A DNA stretch of 64,000 nt. It comes from Sacculina carcini (lineage: Eukaryota; Arthropoda; Thecostraca; Sacculinidae). Positions 35,679-46,982 of this stretch are shown here, piece by piece. The stretch lies in the NCBI GenBank assembly GCA_916048095.2, contig OU696574.1, positions 2,501 to 66,500 of the forward strand. Reading direction: 5' to 3'. Made by a program: the position numbers and the translations under genes. A model generated the notes under the pieces. It had not been told where the DNA came from. It worked only from the letters and a program-made list of their open reading frames with translations, and ran no database searches. How positions within the stretch are numbered: the first letter of the stretch is position 1; the number at the start of each line of letters is the position of its first letter.

Positions 35679-36075
35679 AACCGGGTCCACACGGATCCGA
35701 GTCCACACGGTTCCGATTCTCGGATCCGAGTCCACACGGATCCGAGTCCACACGGATCCGAGTCCACACGGATCCGAGTCCACACGGATCCGAGTCCACA
35801 CGGATCCGAGTCCACACGGTTCCGATTCTTGGACCCGGGTCCACACGGATCCGAGTCCACACGGTTCCGATTCTCGGACCCGGGTCCACACGGATCCGAG
35901 TCCACACGGTTCCGATTCTCGGACCCGGGTCCACACGGATCCGAGTCCACACGGTTCCGATTCTGGGACCCGGGTCCACACGGATCCGAGTCCACACGGT
36001 TCCGTTTCTCGGACCCGGGTCCACACGGATCCGAGTCCACACGGTTCCGATTCTCGGACCCGGGTCCACACGGAT
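35679..36075. repeat. 16-bp and 45-bp minisatellite (CACACGGATCCGAGTC / CGGACCCGGGTC)
   Basis: The left part repeats a 16-bp unit CACACGGATCCGAGTC about six times. From about 35815 it becomes a 45-bp higher-order unit, combining CACACGGATCCGAGTC with CACACGGTTCCGATTCTCGG and ACCCGGGTC, repeated about five and a half times. Because 45 is divisible by three, long frames stay open on both strands (165, 180, 172 and 83 aa). They are not genes. Confidence 0.9.
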
Positions 36076-36080
36076 CTTAG

Positions 36081-37529
36081 TATCAGGACTGACAGGAAAA
36101 TGTATGCGCATTGCGCACACACTACATGAACACTACGGTGCGTTTTAGAATTAACGCTAATATGAAATTGCGGTGAATGCAGTTTTTCACGTGTATTTAA
36201 AAAATGCGTATTATATTGTCTTCTTTTTTCTGAAATACATGTACATTATTTGCATGTAAGTCTGTGCGCGCAGAGTCATATTACACGAGGTATAATACTA
36301 AATTTCATACATGTCATTTATTACGCTTATTTTATTGAATATATTATTAATATATTATTTTTTGGCGTATGATTACCGGAATTTGATTAAATAACCTCAT
36401 TTTCAGCTAATTTGAGAGAAAAAGTATCGCATGAATGTTGATACAACATTTTTCTAAATCTGCGTGAAAACTGCATCCTTTCCATGGTGACTTCAATTAC
36501 AATTCAACAATCAAACAAACAAACAACAATAATTTTAAAATCAAAGACAGCCAATTAAACGCTACACGATCGCAATTTCACGACAAAATGGATGTTTCAA
36601 CTTGACTTCCGGAAAAGGTTTTCTCATTGAATCCAATAAAATATACATTTTCGGAATCAGCATGAAAAAATGTATCTACCGCAACTTGGTACTAGTTAAA
36701 CTTTTGGAAAAGTAAAGAATCCACACATTCTAATGCACACAAGCATACATGACCAAAGCTGTGATCACGGCACATCGATCACATTCGACGTGTCGCCCAC
36801 AAAGAATGTGAAAACCCATACAGGTGTGAACCAGGCGAGAAAGATGCCTGCTAAGTTTGTTTGTATCGAACGAAATGTGCGTGAAAATCCTGGAAGGAAG
36901 TCAGCCAGTGTGGACATTGATGAATCTGGTCATATTTGTTTGGAAACCTTGTTTTCACTCAGAGTCTGTTATGACTGAAATCAACAGGCTGACTTGGTTG
37001 TACGCGGCTAAGGACAAATAATTTGTCAGTCAAACTGCCAGCGCCAACATCTCAACTAGTGTTTAAGCTGTTTAGTTGAATCTAGTGAGGTCCACCGTGT
37101 ACACTTGAGTGGTGAGTAAAATTTGATTCTGCTTTATTTCTATACATTATCATGCATAAATGTTTCATATTAGAAATTGTTTCTACTTATTAAAATGGCA
37201 TTTTTATCAATTTCCCTCTTATTTTTTAGTTTCTATTTATTCTTGTAGTGCTCCAACATTGGTAGCGTAGCAGAGGGCCTTAGTGACCTTGCGATTATTA
37301 CGAAAATTTTCACAATATTCATCATTGAATCTCATAATTATCACTCAATGAGGTCGTTAATGGGAAAATCACTCTTTTATTGAACTCGGCGTATACTTTT
37401 TCATTTAAGCATTTAGTCATACTATTAACTAACATACTTCTTCCCAAAAGTAACTTCTTTTTACCCGAGAACGCCCATTATATCGCTAATATGGAATTGT
37501 TGTGAAATTGCCAATATGCCTCGATATAG
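36081..37529. other. Gene-free stretch
   Basis: AT-rich sequence without recognised exons or RNAs. The 81-aa plus frame at 36733-36978 shows no conserved motif. It could include the decayed 5' part of the hAT transposase whose end follows. Confidence 0.35.
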
Positions 37530-37784
37530 AACTATTCAAATTCATATTTTTCATATTTTCCATTTCACGTCTCCCGAGAAGTGAATCCATTATCATGGTG
37601 GAGGGACCGAGCGTTGTTACTGCCTCGACTACATGAAGTGGCGACAAAATATTTGTGCACACCGGCATCTTCCGTTCCATCTGAACGTTTATTTTCAAAA
37701 GCCGGTGAATGGATATCACACAGACGAAACAGTCTCAAAGAAGAAAACATAAATATGATTCTCTTTTTGAATGAAGATGTGTAA
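37530..37784 (+). pseudogene. hAT transposase fragment, C-terminal dimerisation domain
   Basis: The frame reads NPLSWWRDRALLLPRLHEVA followed by KYLCTPASSVPSERLFSKAG and ends in ILFLNEDV then stop. The pattern P-L-x-W-W, A-x-x-Y-L-x-x-P-A-S-S-x-x-S-E-R-x-F-S is the hAT C-terminal dimerisation region found in hAT transposases and ZBED-type domesticated proteins. A stop at 37527 closes the frame upstream, and no DDE core or BED zinc finger is recognisable before it, so this is a fragment and not a full transposase. It could also be the last exon of a domesticated gene, but no upstream exon is visible. Confidence 0.8.
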
Positions 37785-38339
37785 TATATACGCGTTTTGT
37801 GTATGTGTGTGTGAACGTGTGCGTTACGGAATAAGCGAACGTTTTCGGGCAATAGCCGAAATCAAATTATTGTTTGTTTGAGCTATTATGTAACAGGTGA
37901 TACGCAAACATTGTTTATATTGGAAAGTACATTGACTATTTAGCACATTTTGCAGCATTAGCCACATTATTGTGTCAGCATTGTATGCATTTTTCTGTTG
38001 TTAAATATAGAGATGATAATGCCTTGTACATGTCTTCATTGAATATTAAAGCTTTTCTTCAAATTACAGGGCCGTAGTCAAGAGTTATATGCTTCACTCA
38101 CCCAAAAAAACAAAATGAGGATCCCCCACAAAAATGAAATTTATAAAATGATGAATTTAATTTTGTGAGAATACCCACTATAATGAAACTGATAGAACTT
38201 TGACTTTCAATAAAATTTTGAATTTATATAAACATTTGTTATTTTCTCAGTCACACGTTCATCTATGACAACTCTCTTTTGTGTCTTCTCCCTTTGGGTG
38301 ATCTCTAAACATGCGCACAGAAAATATATTTTTTCATCC

Positions 38340-38433
38340 AAGCGGAACCGGTTCCGGAACCGGTTCCAACGGTTCCACTGCCCTACGGATCCGGAACCGT
38401 GAGTATCAATTTTCACGGTTCCTGCCCAGCCCT
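38340..38433. mobile_element. Terminal region of a hAT-type element
   Basis: Ends CGGTTCCTGCCCAGCCCTA; read inward on the minus strand this is TAGGGCTGGGCAGGAACCG, typical of hAT terminal inverted repeats. It is followed by the inverted pair AACCGTGA.../...TCACGGTT and GGAACCGGTTCC subterminal repeats. It lies about 0.65 kb downstream of the hAT transposase fragment and may be its right end. Confidence 0.5.
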
Positions 38434-38474
38434 AGTGCGTAGGCACTGGTGTCTTGTTTCACCGCACTACAAAG

Positions 38475-39297
38475 GAATTGATGGAAAAAACAAGGAATTG
38501 ATGGAGAACAACAAACAGTTTCAAGAAAAATTTTGCAGAGATGATAAGTTGGCAAGACAATTGGTAGAAGTTGCGAAGAAGGTAGAAGAACTGGAGATAT
38601 TAGTGAAGACGACGAAGGATGAAAGTCAAGCGGAAGCAAATTTGGAAAAATCAGATGAGTCCCCGTGGCTGATAGCAGTCCAAAAAGGTAACACGAAGAA
38701 CCTGCTGGTGGTGTTGACCACCTGCTGGTGGTGTGGGCCACCAAGTTTACGAACAAAGGAGAGAGATAAGAGATGAGAGATTGAGATTGAGAGATGGGAT
38801 TTACGAGAAAGGAAGAGAGAGATGCTGCCGCAACCAACTTGAAAAATGTCTCAGACATAACAAGACATAACTAAAACGGTAAGAAAGTTGCAACCAAAAA
38901 TAATGATATGCAATGTCAATGCGGAAGAGAGCGAAGGCATTGTAGAGAAACTGATAGAAAAAAATGATACACTCAATAAGATTGAAAGTATCGAGAAACG
39001 TATGAGTGTGGTACGTACAAAAAAGGCTGATGCGGGAACTCATCATTATATTTGCATTGAAGATATCATGTAGAAATGAAAACATTTTGTACAGAAAGTT
39101 CATCCAAAGTAAACTGGTGGAGGACCACAAACACTACACAAAATACAGAAACAAGCTCACCACTCTATTACGGGTAGCCAAACAAAATCACTGTGCACAA
39201 GTATTTTCAAAATGCAACAACATCAAACACACTTGGAAATATATTAGGGAAATAATTGGGAATCCAAAAGTCGGTCATAATTGTTCCAGCCAGTCAT
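38475..39297 (+). pseudogene. LINE remnant (ORF1-like then ORF2 pre-RT linker)
   Basis: Three degraded pieces in order. At 38475-38700 is a charged coiled-coil stretch (KELMENNKQF, QLVEVAKKVEELEI). At 38888-39073 is KIMICNVNAEESEGIVEKLI followed by a K-rich segment, like an ORF1 RNA-binding region. At 39050-39297 in another frame is YRKFIQSKLVEDHKHYTKYR followed by NKLTTLLRVAKQN, which resembles the linker between endonuclease and reverse transcriptase in Jockey/CR1-type LINEs. Endonuclease and RT themselves are missing, so it is a deleted, dead copy. Confidence 0.5.
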
Positions 39298-39308
39298 AAC
39301 CGCAACAG

Positions 39309-39480
39309 CTGAATGGTCAAAAAGTACTTGGGTTACAATTGGAAGTTGTGGATAACAAATTTAGATTTTCACGTGGGAATGAGATTCCAGCAACTGTTGC
39401 AGAAAACATCAATAAACTTGAAGTGTTTTATATCTGCGGAGAATTGATTGGTCATTACCCGGTGGCGAATTGGCTGTGGG
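39309..39480 (+). pseudogene. Retroelement pol fragment
   Basis: One open stretch reads KVLGLQLEVVDNKFRFSRGN and then KLEVFYICGELIGHYPVANW. The combination KVLGLQ...FSRGN...GHYPVANWL resembles the region after the RT catalytic motif in some LTR-retroelement pol proteins. It is isolated, directly abuts the LINE remnant, and the similarity ends at about 39480. The family is uncertain. Confidence 0.35.
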
Positions 39481-39655
39481 TGGCCTGCATTTATTTGGTA
39501 CGGTTGCAACGTGCTGTACATAGGGCGTGCACTTTCTGCAATAAACCTCTCCTCCACGTCGTCTCTTAGTTTGACTGGTATACACGGTACCGCTCCGGCT
39601 CCCCGTACAATTAGCGAGTTCACATATGCAGCAGTCATTTCGGTCTTTTTAAAGA

Positions 39656-39915
39656 TCACATAGCCCTCACAGCATTTTGCCAAGGATAGATTGTGTTCTG
39701 CCGCCTGTGGACATTTCTTCTCTTGTCGGGTAACTGCGACCACACTACAAAATCTCTTTTCGACAGCCGCAACGGAACAACGCTCATAATATCGACGCCT
39801 TTCAAGTCGCACATCATTTCGGTTCTCGTCCACCACTCCACAACATCACTGCTGTCATCATACTCGGGAATCAAACGAGCGTCAAATGCTCCATTTTCCA
39901 AAAATGCGCAAAACC
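39656..39915 (-). pseudogene. Retroelement Gag-like fragment
   Basis: On the minus strand the frame reads FDARLIPEYDDSSDVVEWWT then RTEMMCDLKGVDIMSVVPLR. The F-x-P-E-Y-D-(G/D)-x-x-D-V-V-E-W pattern is typical of capsid starts in arthropod Ty3/gypsy-like Gag. It breaks off after about 80 residues, and the overlapping 155-aa minus frame does not clearly continue it. It is opposite in orientation to the pol fragment just to its left. Confidence 0.45.
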
Positions 39916-40146
39916 GGCCGGTTAGCTTGTAATAAGACGGTCTTGACAAAATATTCCCTGATGTATTTGAAGAACAGGAACGACAAATCGAATAGAAAAG
40001 GACGTCACACGCAGCACACAACAATACACGGTCTGAAAACGATACACAAACAACAACACCTCCGACCACACGTCCCACAACAACCACAACGTATCGCCAC
40101 GCTAACCACACTGCTCTCTTCTTGTCTGCGAGAGCGAGACACCTAA

Positions 40147-41462
40147 TCCAGGCTCGTCATGCGATATATGTCAGTATCAGCTGATGCTGCAACATTACTC
40201 TGCAAGCACTCAATTTGCAAAGCAGCCGTTTCGCACGCCAACACACACACACACACACATACACACGCTCGCACGCGACTATCGCATTAGCACTCCCACT
40301 ACGCATACAATTCACTCACAGTGTTTCGAGAGGATCAAGTGTATTTCGAGTCAATAAAAGAAAGCAGCTTTAATCAACACGATGGGCGTATCCGATTGTT
40401 ATGCAAATATAACCAGCGCGGCGATCTGTTTTCTGTTTATTGTTTAGAGCTTTTTGAATAAATTTGTTCGTTATCATATGAGTGCGAATGGAGGTGTGAC
40501 GTGTGTATGAGCATGTGTTTGAGTGCGGCTCGCTTGTTCGTTTATATGGTGCTGACTGCGCGTGAATCATCTGGAGTAGAATCATCTGGAGTAGTCTTCC
40601 CTGGCGAGGTGAAACGTTTGGGTCCGTTTCTGAAAGGGTAGTCCAATTGTCGCAATGTGGGTTTTGTGTGCGCGCAGCCGTGCAGTTTCTGTGCTGGCGG
40701 TGACTGCAAAACCCGTGCGGCCGGACCTGCGGTGTGCCAGCCGGGGCCGTGAGGCTTTGCCCATGCATAAATTCACGCGAACATTATTCACGCCTTTCCA
40801 TTGCTGTGTTCAAATGCGTAAATTTATATAATTTATATATCTGGAGTAGTCGCAACAATCGATGCGTGAATGGGGAAAGCATGGACTTTTACGAAGGACC
40901 ACGGATTGGTTTGGGAGCGGAGCCACAAGGCCTCGTATTGTGTTAAAGTCACGGCAAGAAAATGTTGAGAAACACTGACCTAGATCACCAGTTGTCTAGG
41001 CGACGTTGCTCTGACCCAGACTGGCTGTTTCCATAATAAAGTTGTACGTCTGTGCTCAGTATTGTGCAATATATGGTACAACTTTCAATATCGCTCCACA
41101 CGACATAATGTTTACCGTGTGGAGTGTATGTATTTGTATTTGTATTTCACACAACATACTGCTCCACATGGTGGTTTTTCAGCGCATGTAACAATCACAA
41201 TTAAAAATCGAAAACAGATTTAAAATGCATGGTCAAGTATTAATAATATACATGAACGGTGTGATGTGTGAAAATGATCAGAGATGTGGCAATATACATA
41301 TATACACATATACATAACGTATACATACACACATACATAGACATACACATCGTATATATAAACATGCATCATTATATACATATATACATTTATATACGCA
41401 TATACATGTAAAATTATGTTGTAGAGCTAAGACAGTACGCGTGCAAAAAAAATAAAACAAAA
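40147..41462. other. Gene-free stretch
   Basis: Contains a CA run (40240-40262), ATCATCTGGAGTAG repeated at 40567, 40581 and, in part, 40840, and TATACATA-rich low-complexity DNA at 41290-41410. The 132-aa minus frame at 40370-40768 is Thr/His/Arg-rich without motifs and is probably not coding. Confidence 0.35.
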
Positions 41463-42287
41463 TCATACTGATATGAGACGGTTATAAGAGTAGGCTGCTC
41501 GGCACCGAAACTGTCGCTTTGTGTGCTCCAGTCTGACTCGCGTAAGCTGCAACTCTCCGGACGCAATGGCTCTGGTGCTGCTTGCCGATACGTTGCTTCT
41601 GTAGCTGAACAACTGAGCCAAACTGTAGGAAGACGGCGGTTCTCGCAGCGCTCTTACGACAGCCTTAATGTCGCGTTTTGTTCTCATGTCACTGAAGGAG
41701 GGCCAGCCAGAGTTGCGCAACGCCACGGACACATGGTCGTATTTCGCAATGCCGTAAACAACTCTAGCCGCAAATCGTAACAATCGACTCACTCTTTCCG
41801 AGTCCTGTTGTCTGAGGCCTCCCCAGACCGGAAGACAATATCGCAGCCTAGAGAGAACGTAGGAGGCCACTAGGGAATTGACGATCGGCGTGCTGAGCGT
41901 TTTTCTCAGTTTGGCGATTGTGACCAGCAAAGCACTGCAGCATCTGACGACGTGTGACACGTGCGCGCTCCAACTGAGAGTCTCATCAACAATGACGCCC
42001 AATACTTTCATTTCGGTGACTTTGTTGAGTCTGGCGCTTAGAGGCAAGTTCGAGAGCGACGATTGCGTGCCGCATACCATGATTTTTGTCTTTTTGGCGT
42101 ATATCTTCAGCCCGTTTGCATTGTACCAGTGTGTAGCAGCTCGCAAACTAATCTCCAACTGACGTTCCGCCTCGTAGATTCCATTGGTCGAAAGTTGTTC
42201 CTGAGGTGAAGTGATGTCTAGTTGAATATCATGCTCGTCTGTACAATGTATGCTGTGTCTGTCAATGTCAATGTCGTCTGTATGCAT
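41463..42287 (-). pseudogene. LINE ORF2 C-terminal fragment (reverse transcriptase end)
   Basis: A 274-codon frame without internal stops. W-Y-N-A-N-G-L-K-I-Y-A-K-K-T-K-I-M is the conserved segment following the YADD box in Jockey/CR1-type LINE reverse transcriptases. KVLGVIVDETLSWSAHVSHV, SYVLSRLRYCLPVWGG and RLLRFAARVVYG are the usual thumb and C-terminal motifs. The catalytic box position reads TDEHDIQL instead of (F/Y)ADD, so the active site is lost or altered, and the fragment lacks endonuclease and most of RT. This is a 5' truncated dead LINE, on the opposite strand to the remnant at 38475. Confidence 0.75.
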
Positions 42288-43515
42288 GCTCGTCTGTACA
42301 AGTGTCTCATTTTCTTCCCCTTTTATTGTGTCTGTGCGTGCAAATACTGTCAGACCAACGAACTCGTGATGATCGTGTCCATATCTGTGGCTACCTAATC
42401 ATCACAGCATAAGGAACTGACGTTCTGTCACAGTATCATATTCAGCCAGTATGTAATCGCACGTAAATAAACGAGAGCACAATGAGATATGCTTCTCTCG
42501 TCACGTGATCGTCATTATTCAAGCAAATTATGCAAAATTTCTCCCCGCATCGCACATGACACTTGCTATCCTATGCCCATATATTTACCTAATACGGAAA
42601 ATTCAATATACTATGTGCTACAACAGTATTATTATATATGTGATACTAAAACTAGCAATTATATCAATGTTATAAATTTGTTTCCGCGCCTGTGTTGATT
42701 CGAGCGCTATACGAAATGCAAGTGTTGTTTTGAGCAATACGCGCTTGAGATGGGTTATCAATTATGAAACCAAATGTGTACATTTTGGGAAAACGATTAC
42801 AAATGACGTTATGCAGACTATGCTGTTGAGCGAAGTATGCTGCTGAGTGGAGTAGGATACGATCTTAACAGAAATCTGCTGGATATAAAAATAAAATGTA
42901 CGTCCGATGTTTTCGCATGAAAACCCACCCAGTAGAGAAAATAGCATAGTAACAATACCTGAGAATTTTGGCGCGACCTGCGTCCTCTTCGTTGGTCGAA
43001 TTGTTCAGCCGCCAGAGCCAAATGACGACCACACAAGCGAGCTTCGCGCTCACTGTCGTGACGAGTTCGTGTGCGGTGCTCATGCTGGCGCGTCCAGGAG
43101 GTCCCTATGATGGACCAGTGAGAACACGCCGCGTCCGCCACACAACCTCCTCTGTTCCGAATAGTAAGCAGATTAGGTGTGCCCCCTAGAGCACCCCTGA
43201 TCCGACTCATGCACAACAAGTGCCATTCGGTCACCCATATACCTGTCACAGCAAAAATTCTTGCAAACATATATATCTGGAGAAAAAAAATATACAAAGT
43301 AGAAGTAAAATATATATTTCAATTATGGTGACGGTTCTTATCGTCGTTTGAAGGGGCGCATACGGGTATTTTGCATCATCCATGTTTGGGCGTGTGTCTC
43401 CAATTTCAATGGTTCCGGAAACAGTCAGACCAGATCATGAATAATATAGTATACATGTAGCGGGGGGAGTATTGTACAGGCGAATTGCTTGATTAGCGTT
43501 TCATTGTATTGTGTG
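42288..43515. other. Gene-free stretch
   Basis: No recognised exon. The 159-aa minus frame at 42818-43297 overlaps several plus frames and has no domain-like conservation; I read it as chance. Confidence 0.35.
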
Positions 43516-43517
43516 CT

Positions 43518-43537
43518 TCACTGTGTGTGTGTGCTTC

Positions 43538-43625
<88 letters not shown>
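43518..43625. repeat. TG microsatellite
   Basis: An almost pure (TG)n run of about 85 bases from 43540, extended by degenerate TG/TGCG sequence to about 43778. It generates the Val/Cys-rich and His/Thr-rich frames on both strands. Confidence 0.95.
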
Positions 43626-43779
43626 TGCGCATTCTGTGTATTGTTGTGTCTATACCCGTGTGTTAGTTCATGTGCGTGTATTCGCTTGGCTGTGCGTGCA
43701 TGTGCGTGTCTGTGTGTTGTGTGTCTGTCTGCGTGCACGTGCTTGTCTGTGTGTCGTGTATGCGTGTGTGCGTGTTCAT

Positions 43780-44343
43780 GGGCGTGTTTCATTATCACTA
43801 ACGTAAGTGCTGAAGGAAGTTGATGGAAGTGAACGGATAATGAAACACTTTGTGAAGTGATACATCAATGACGCTTGTTTGACTATTTTGAACAGCTGAG
43901 TGCGAATAATCCCACAAACTTTCTGGTCCAAATCATTTGTTTTGCTTCATTTTCATCATTTGCATTTGCTTTCTGTTGATTTGCTGAATTTTAGTTCATG
44001 GATTCATTAATTCCATATGGAGCTGCGCTAATCTCAGCATTGTCGGATTTACACAAATACCACACAAATACTTTAAGCCGTCCGCTATGGCGAACAAAAT
44101 GCTCACAGAAAATATATTATATATGATATAGTCCTCAACAAATATATTCTATTCCTCTATTCAATTACAAAACAAACAGCACACGGGAAAGGAATGTCGC
44201 TAAAGCGCAATGATTGCCTAATGCCTTCTGCTTCAAGCCTTCCGAGTGAAGCGCAGTGAAGTACTTCACTCCGCCTTCAGCATTGATAATGTAACACTGT
44301 GAAGCGCTTCCTAGCGCTTCAGCATTGATAATGAAACACGCCC
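43780..44343. mobile_element. MITE with 18-bp perfect terminal inverted repeats and 3-bp duplication
   Basis: Starts GGGCGTGTTTCATTATCA (43780-43797) and ends TGATAATGAAACACGCCC (44326-44343), a perfect 18-bp inverted match. CAT at 43777-43779 is repeated at 44344-44346. The 564-bp interior has no ORF but carries subterminal GATAATG(A/T)AACAC repeats at 43837 and 44285 and a GAAGCGC...GCGCTTC pair. A 3-bp duplication suggests PIF/Harbinger-like or CACTA-like mobilisation; the superfamily is not settled. It is inserted into TG-rich DNA. Confidence 0.8.
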
Positions 44344-44354
44344 CATGTCATCGT

Positions 44355-44471
44355 GTCGGTGTGTGTGTGTGTGTGGGTGTGCGTGTTTTTTTTTCTCACA
44401 TACTTTATTATATAGCAAATAAACATACATAAACATGACCATGAACAAGCATTTCAAACAAGCATCAGCAG

Positions 44472-44509
<38 letters not shown>

Positions 44510-44560
44510 GTATGTGTGTGTGTGTGCGTGTGTATGTGTGTGTATATGTATGTGTTTGTA
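44355..44560. repeat. TG microsatellites
   Basis: TG runs at about 44360-44385 and 44473-44558, the second interrupted by CG and TA. Open frames here are artefacts. Confidence 0.9.
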
Positions 44561-44869
44561 AGTCGTTGGATTATAAAATACAGTCTGTGTGTCTAGCTTA
44601 TATTGTGTGCGTTGCGCATCTTGTGGTGATACCGACACCACATACACACAATATGAGTCATAGTACGCCTTGTCACTAAGGCAACTGTTTGTTATGCTAA
44701 AAAGCAATAATATTTGCACTAAAAAGTTGCGCCTGATAATTAATAGTATAATTATTATTAATTACAAGCAAATCCAGTAGCATGGAAAAAGTGCAAGCAC
44801 TATTACCACCCTGTTGTGGCCCCATGCACTGGAAATGCCCAAAAGATGTCGAGAAAAAGAGAGCTCAAA

Positions 44870-45325
44870 AAGTTAATGTTCTTCAATAAATGACAACAAT
44901 TAAAAATAATTGAATATGCGATTCAATAAATAACAAACAACAACAAATATGAATCAATAAGAATAAATATAAATAAATAACTAAATAAATAATAAGCTAC
45001 AATAAGCATACAAATAAAAATATTATTCAATAAGAACAACAGCCAACAATAAACAAAAGTTTGACTTAATAGATAACAACCTACAATAAATTCGACCCAA
45101 TATAGAACAAATAAATAAATATGCAATTAATTAAACAACAAACAATCAATCCAACAAAAATCAAATATAAATAGAGAGTAATTGACAATAAATGTATATA
45201 AATAGAAAATAAATATCAATAAGTATAACTAAATAGAAAATAAATACCAATAAGTATACATAAATTTAAAATATTTAACAACAAATATGAAGAAATAGGT
45301 ACATAAATAAATAACAACCAACAGT
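44870..45325. repeat. A-rich low-complexity tract (AAATAAATAAC type)
   Basis: About 450 bp of loosely repeated AATAAATAA, AACAACAA and AATAAGTATA words, strongly A-rich on the plus strand. No gene. Confidence 0.75.
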
Positions 45326-45355
45326 CAATTCCGCTCCTTCACTAGCATGTGAAAC

Positions 45356-45377
45356 ATATTTCATTTGAAATATGTCA
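45356..45377. repeat. Short perfect hairpin
   Basis: ACATATTTCA, two bases, TGAAATATGT: a 10-bp perfect inverted repeat. Function unknown. Confidence 0.6.
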
Positions 45378-45837
45378 AAACTGGTGACGACAAAGTGTGA
45401 AATTCGTTCAAATTACACGAAAAACTTAGCTCAATGATTTGCTAAAATACCACCAATATTTGAGAAGAGGGTAATAAATAGTACTAAGCACTGAAATAAC
45501 TTGTAGATTTCGCGTTTTTGTTTCTACTTAGAATACACTTTGAACATTTGCGGTTGTGCCATGATTTTGTGTTGCACAAGTGTCAACCTGCTTCCAGCAG
45601 TGTAATGTAGTGGGACATTGCAGTTATTCTGGATTTTCCTGATGATGATTTCGATTGAATCCAAGCTAATTTAGAAAAGCTAAGTTAGCTAAGTTATAGA
45701 AATTGAACATCAAGTTGTACGTAGGGGTGGCCCACAAGCAGATTGTCTCTATGCTACGATGTCTTGTTGAATTCTGCTGAGTTGAGTTCATTTAATATAC
45801 GCTAATAAAAATCATAGCAAAGAGTAACAATAAACGA

Positions 45838-45960
45838 CAAGTGAATGGTTATGCATTATATGTTATATGTTATGATATGATATGTTATGTTATATATTAT
45901 ATGGTTATGCATTATATAGTGTATGGTTATGCATTAGCATTATATGCAATATAATGAGCC
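45838..45960. repeat. GTTATGCATTATAT / GATATGTTATGTTA low-complexity repeat
   Basis: ATGGTTATGCATTATAT recurs at 45845, 45901 and 45924, with GATATGATATGTTATG between. AT-rich simple repeat. Confidence 0.75.
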
Positions 45961-46239
45961 ATCCTTGAACACTAAAGTATGATGGATGTGTGGTGCTTAG
46001 TGGATGTGGTGCCACGTGTGTAGCTTCGTGCCGAGTCAACCGCCACAGATGGCATACCCTCGAGCCTCGACACAAATCTACGCCCTTGCATTGTAGTGGC
46101 ATATTGGATCTAAAATATAATTTGACAGACCCACTCATGATTTTATTTAAAGGTTAATGATTATTTATTGTATAAAACCCACCTCCTTGGCGCTACCATT
46201 AAATATAATGCATTATAATTAACACATGAAAATTTCAAA

Positions 46240-46392
46240 CTACTGGCCTGCGTCACGCTGTTGATGGTGAGTGCGTTGACGAAGCAATTCTATTTCCCGC
46301 AGCCTTGATAACACATTCAGCACAGAACTATCCTCCACTCGATACGAAAATGGCACGGCTCCTACAATGATCAAACCTGTGATAAAGCACAT
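46240..46392 (-). CDS. Possible small membrane protein or terminal exon (50 aa)
   Basis: On the minus strand MCFITGLIIVGAVPFSYRVE is followed by DSSVLNVLSRLREIELLRQR and a short polar tail, then stop. The frame opens a few codons earlier (ALLI) after a stop at about 46407. It has the form of one hydrophobic segment followed by an amphipathic charged helix, which looks like real protein and not chance translation. An AG at the upstream border (GATATGCTGAG) could be a splice acceptor, making this the last exon of a larger gene. I do not recognise the family. It lies 1.3 kb downstream of the MEK stop on the same strand. Confidence 0.35.
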   Translation of the reverse strand: MCFITGLIIVGAVPFSYRVEDSSVLNVLSRLREIELLRQRTHHQQRDAGQ

Positions 46393-46933
46393 GATGAGCA
46401 AAGCTCAGCATATCACGTCACTCAAGCGAAAAAAGCGCAGACTTGACGTCTAGTAATAGCTAACCAAACGTACAGGTACACGACTGTCAAGCGCCAACAT
46501 TCACAACTGAATTCACACCCTGGTGCTGTCATCCGGCGAGCGCCAAACTAAACCAATCACAACGTGTTCAGTGTAATTCAATGGCCAATGGCAATTGTCT
46601 ATGATCGCGCCACTACTGCCTGATATGTTCCATGTCATGGTAATTACGCAGTTACACTGATGCTTCACCCGCTCTAGTGCTTACTAGCCTCTTACGCTCT
46701 GCTCTGGTCACACCAATGGCCCACTAGATGCCAGTGTATAAGCTCGTTTGGGTAGGCTATTTGAGCTGACGTAACTTGAATTGTATACTATATAGCCCTT
46801 AGTATATAACCGTCACACACGTAACGTAACCGAACACGTAATGTATCAAGTATTGTAAGCATATACACACACTGAACTATTGCTTCCTACAATCAATCAT
46901 GAAAAGAAATTCTATGTAAACACCAATTATATG

Positions 46934-46936
<3 letters not shown>

Positions 46937-46977
<41 letters not shown>
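46937..46977. repeat. TA microsatellite
   Basis: About 19 TA dinucleotides in a row. Confidence 0.95.

Positions 46978-46982
<5 letters not shown>

Noticed and set aside
35543..36122. Overlapping 165-, 180- and 172-aa minus frames
   Set aside because: Repeat-driven frames from the 45-bp minisatellite, open in several frames.
43489..43823. Val/Cys-rich and His/Thr-rich frames
   Set aside because: Direct translation of a TG microsatellite.
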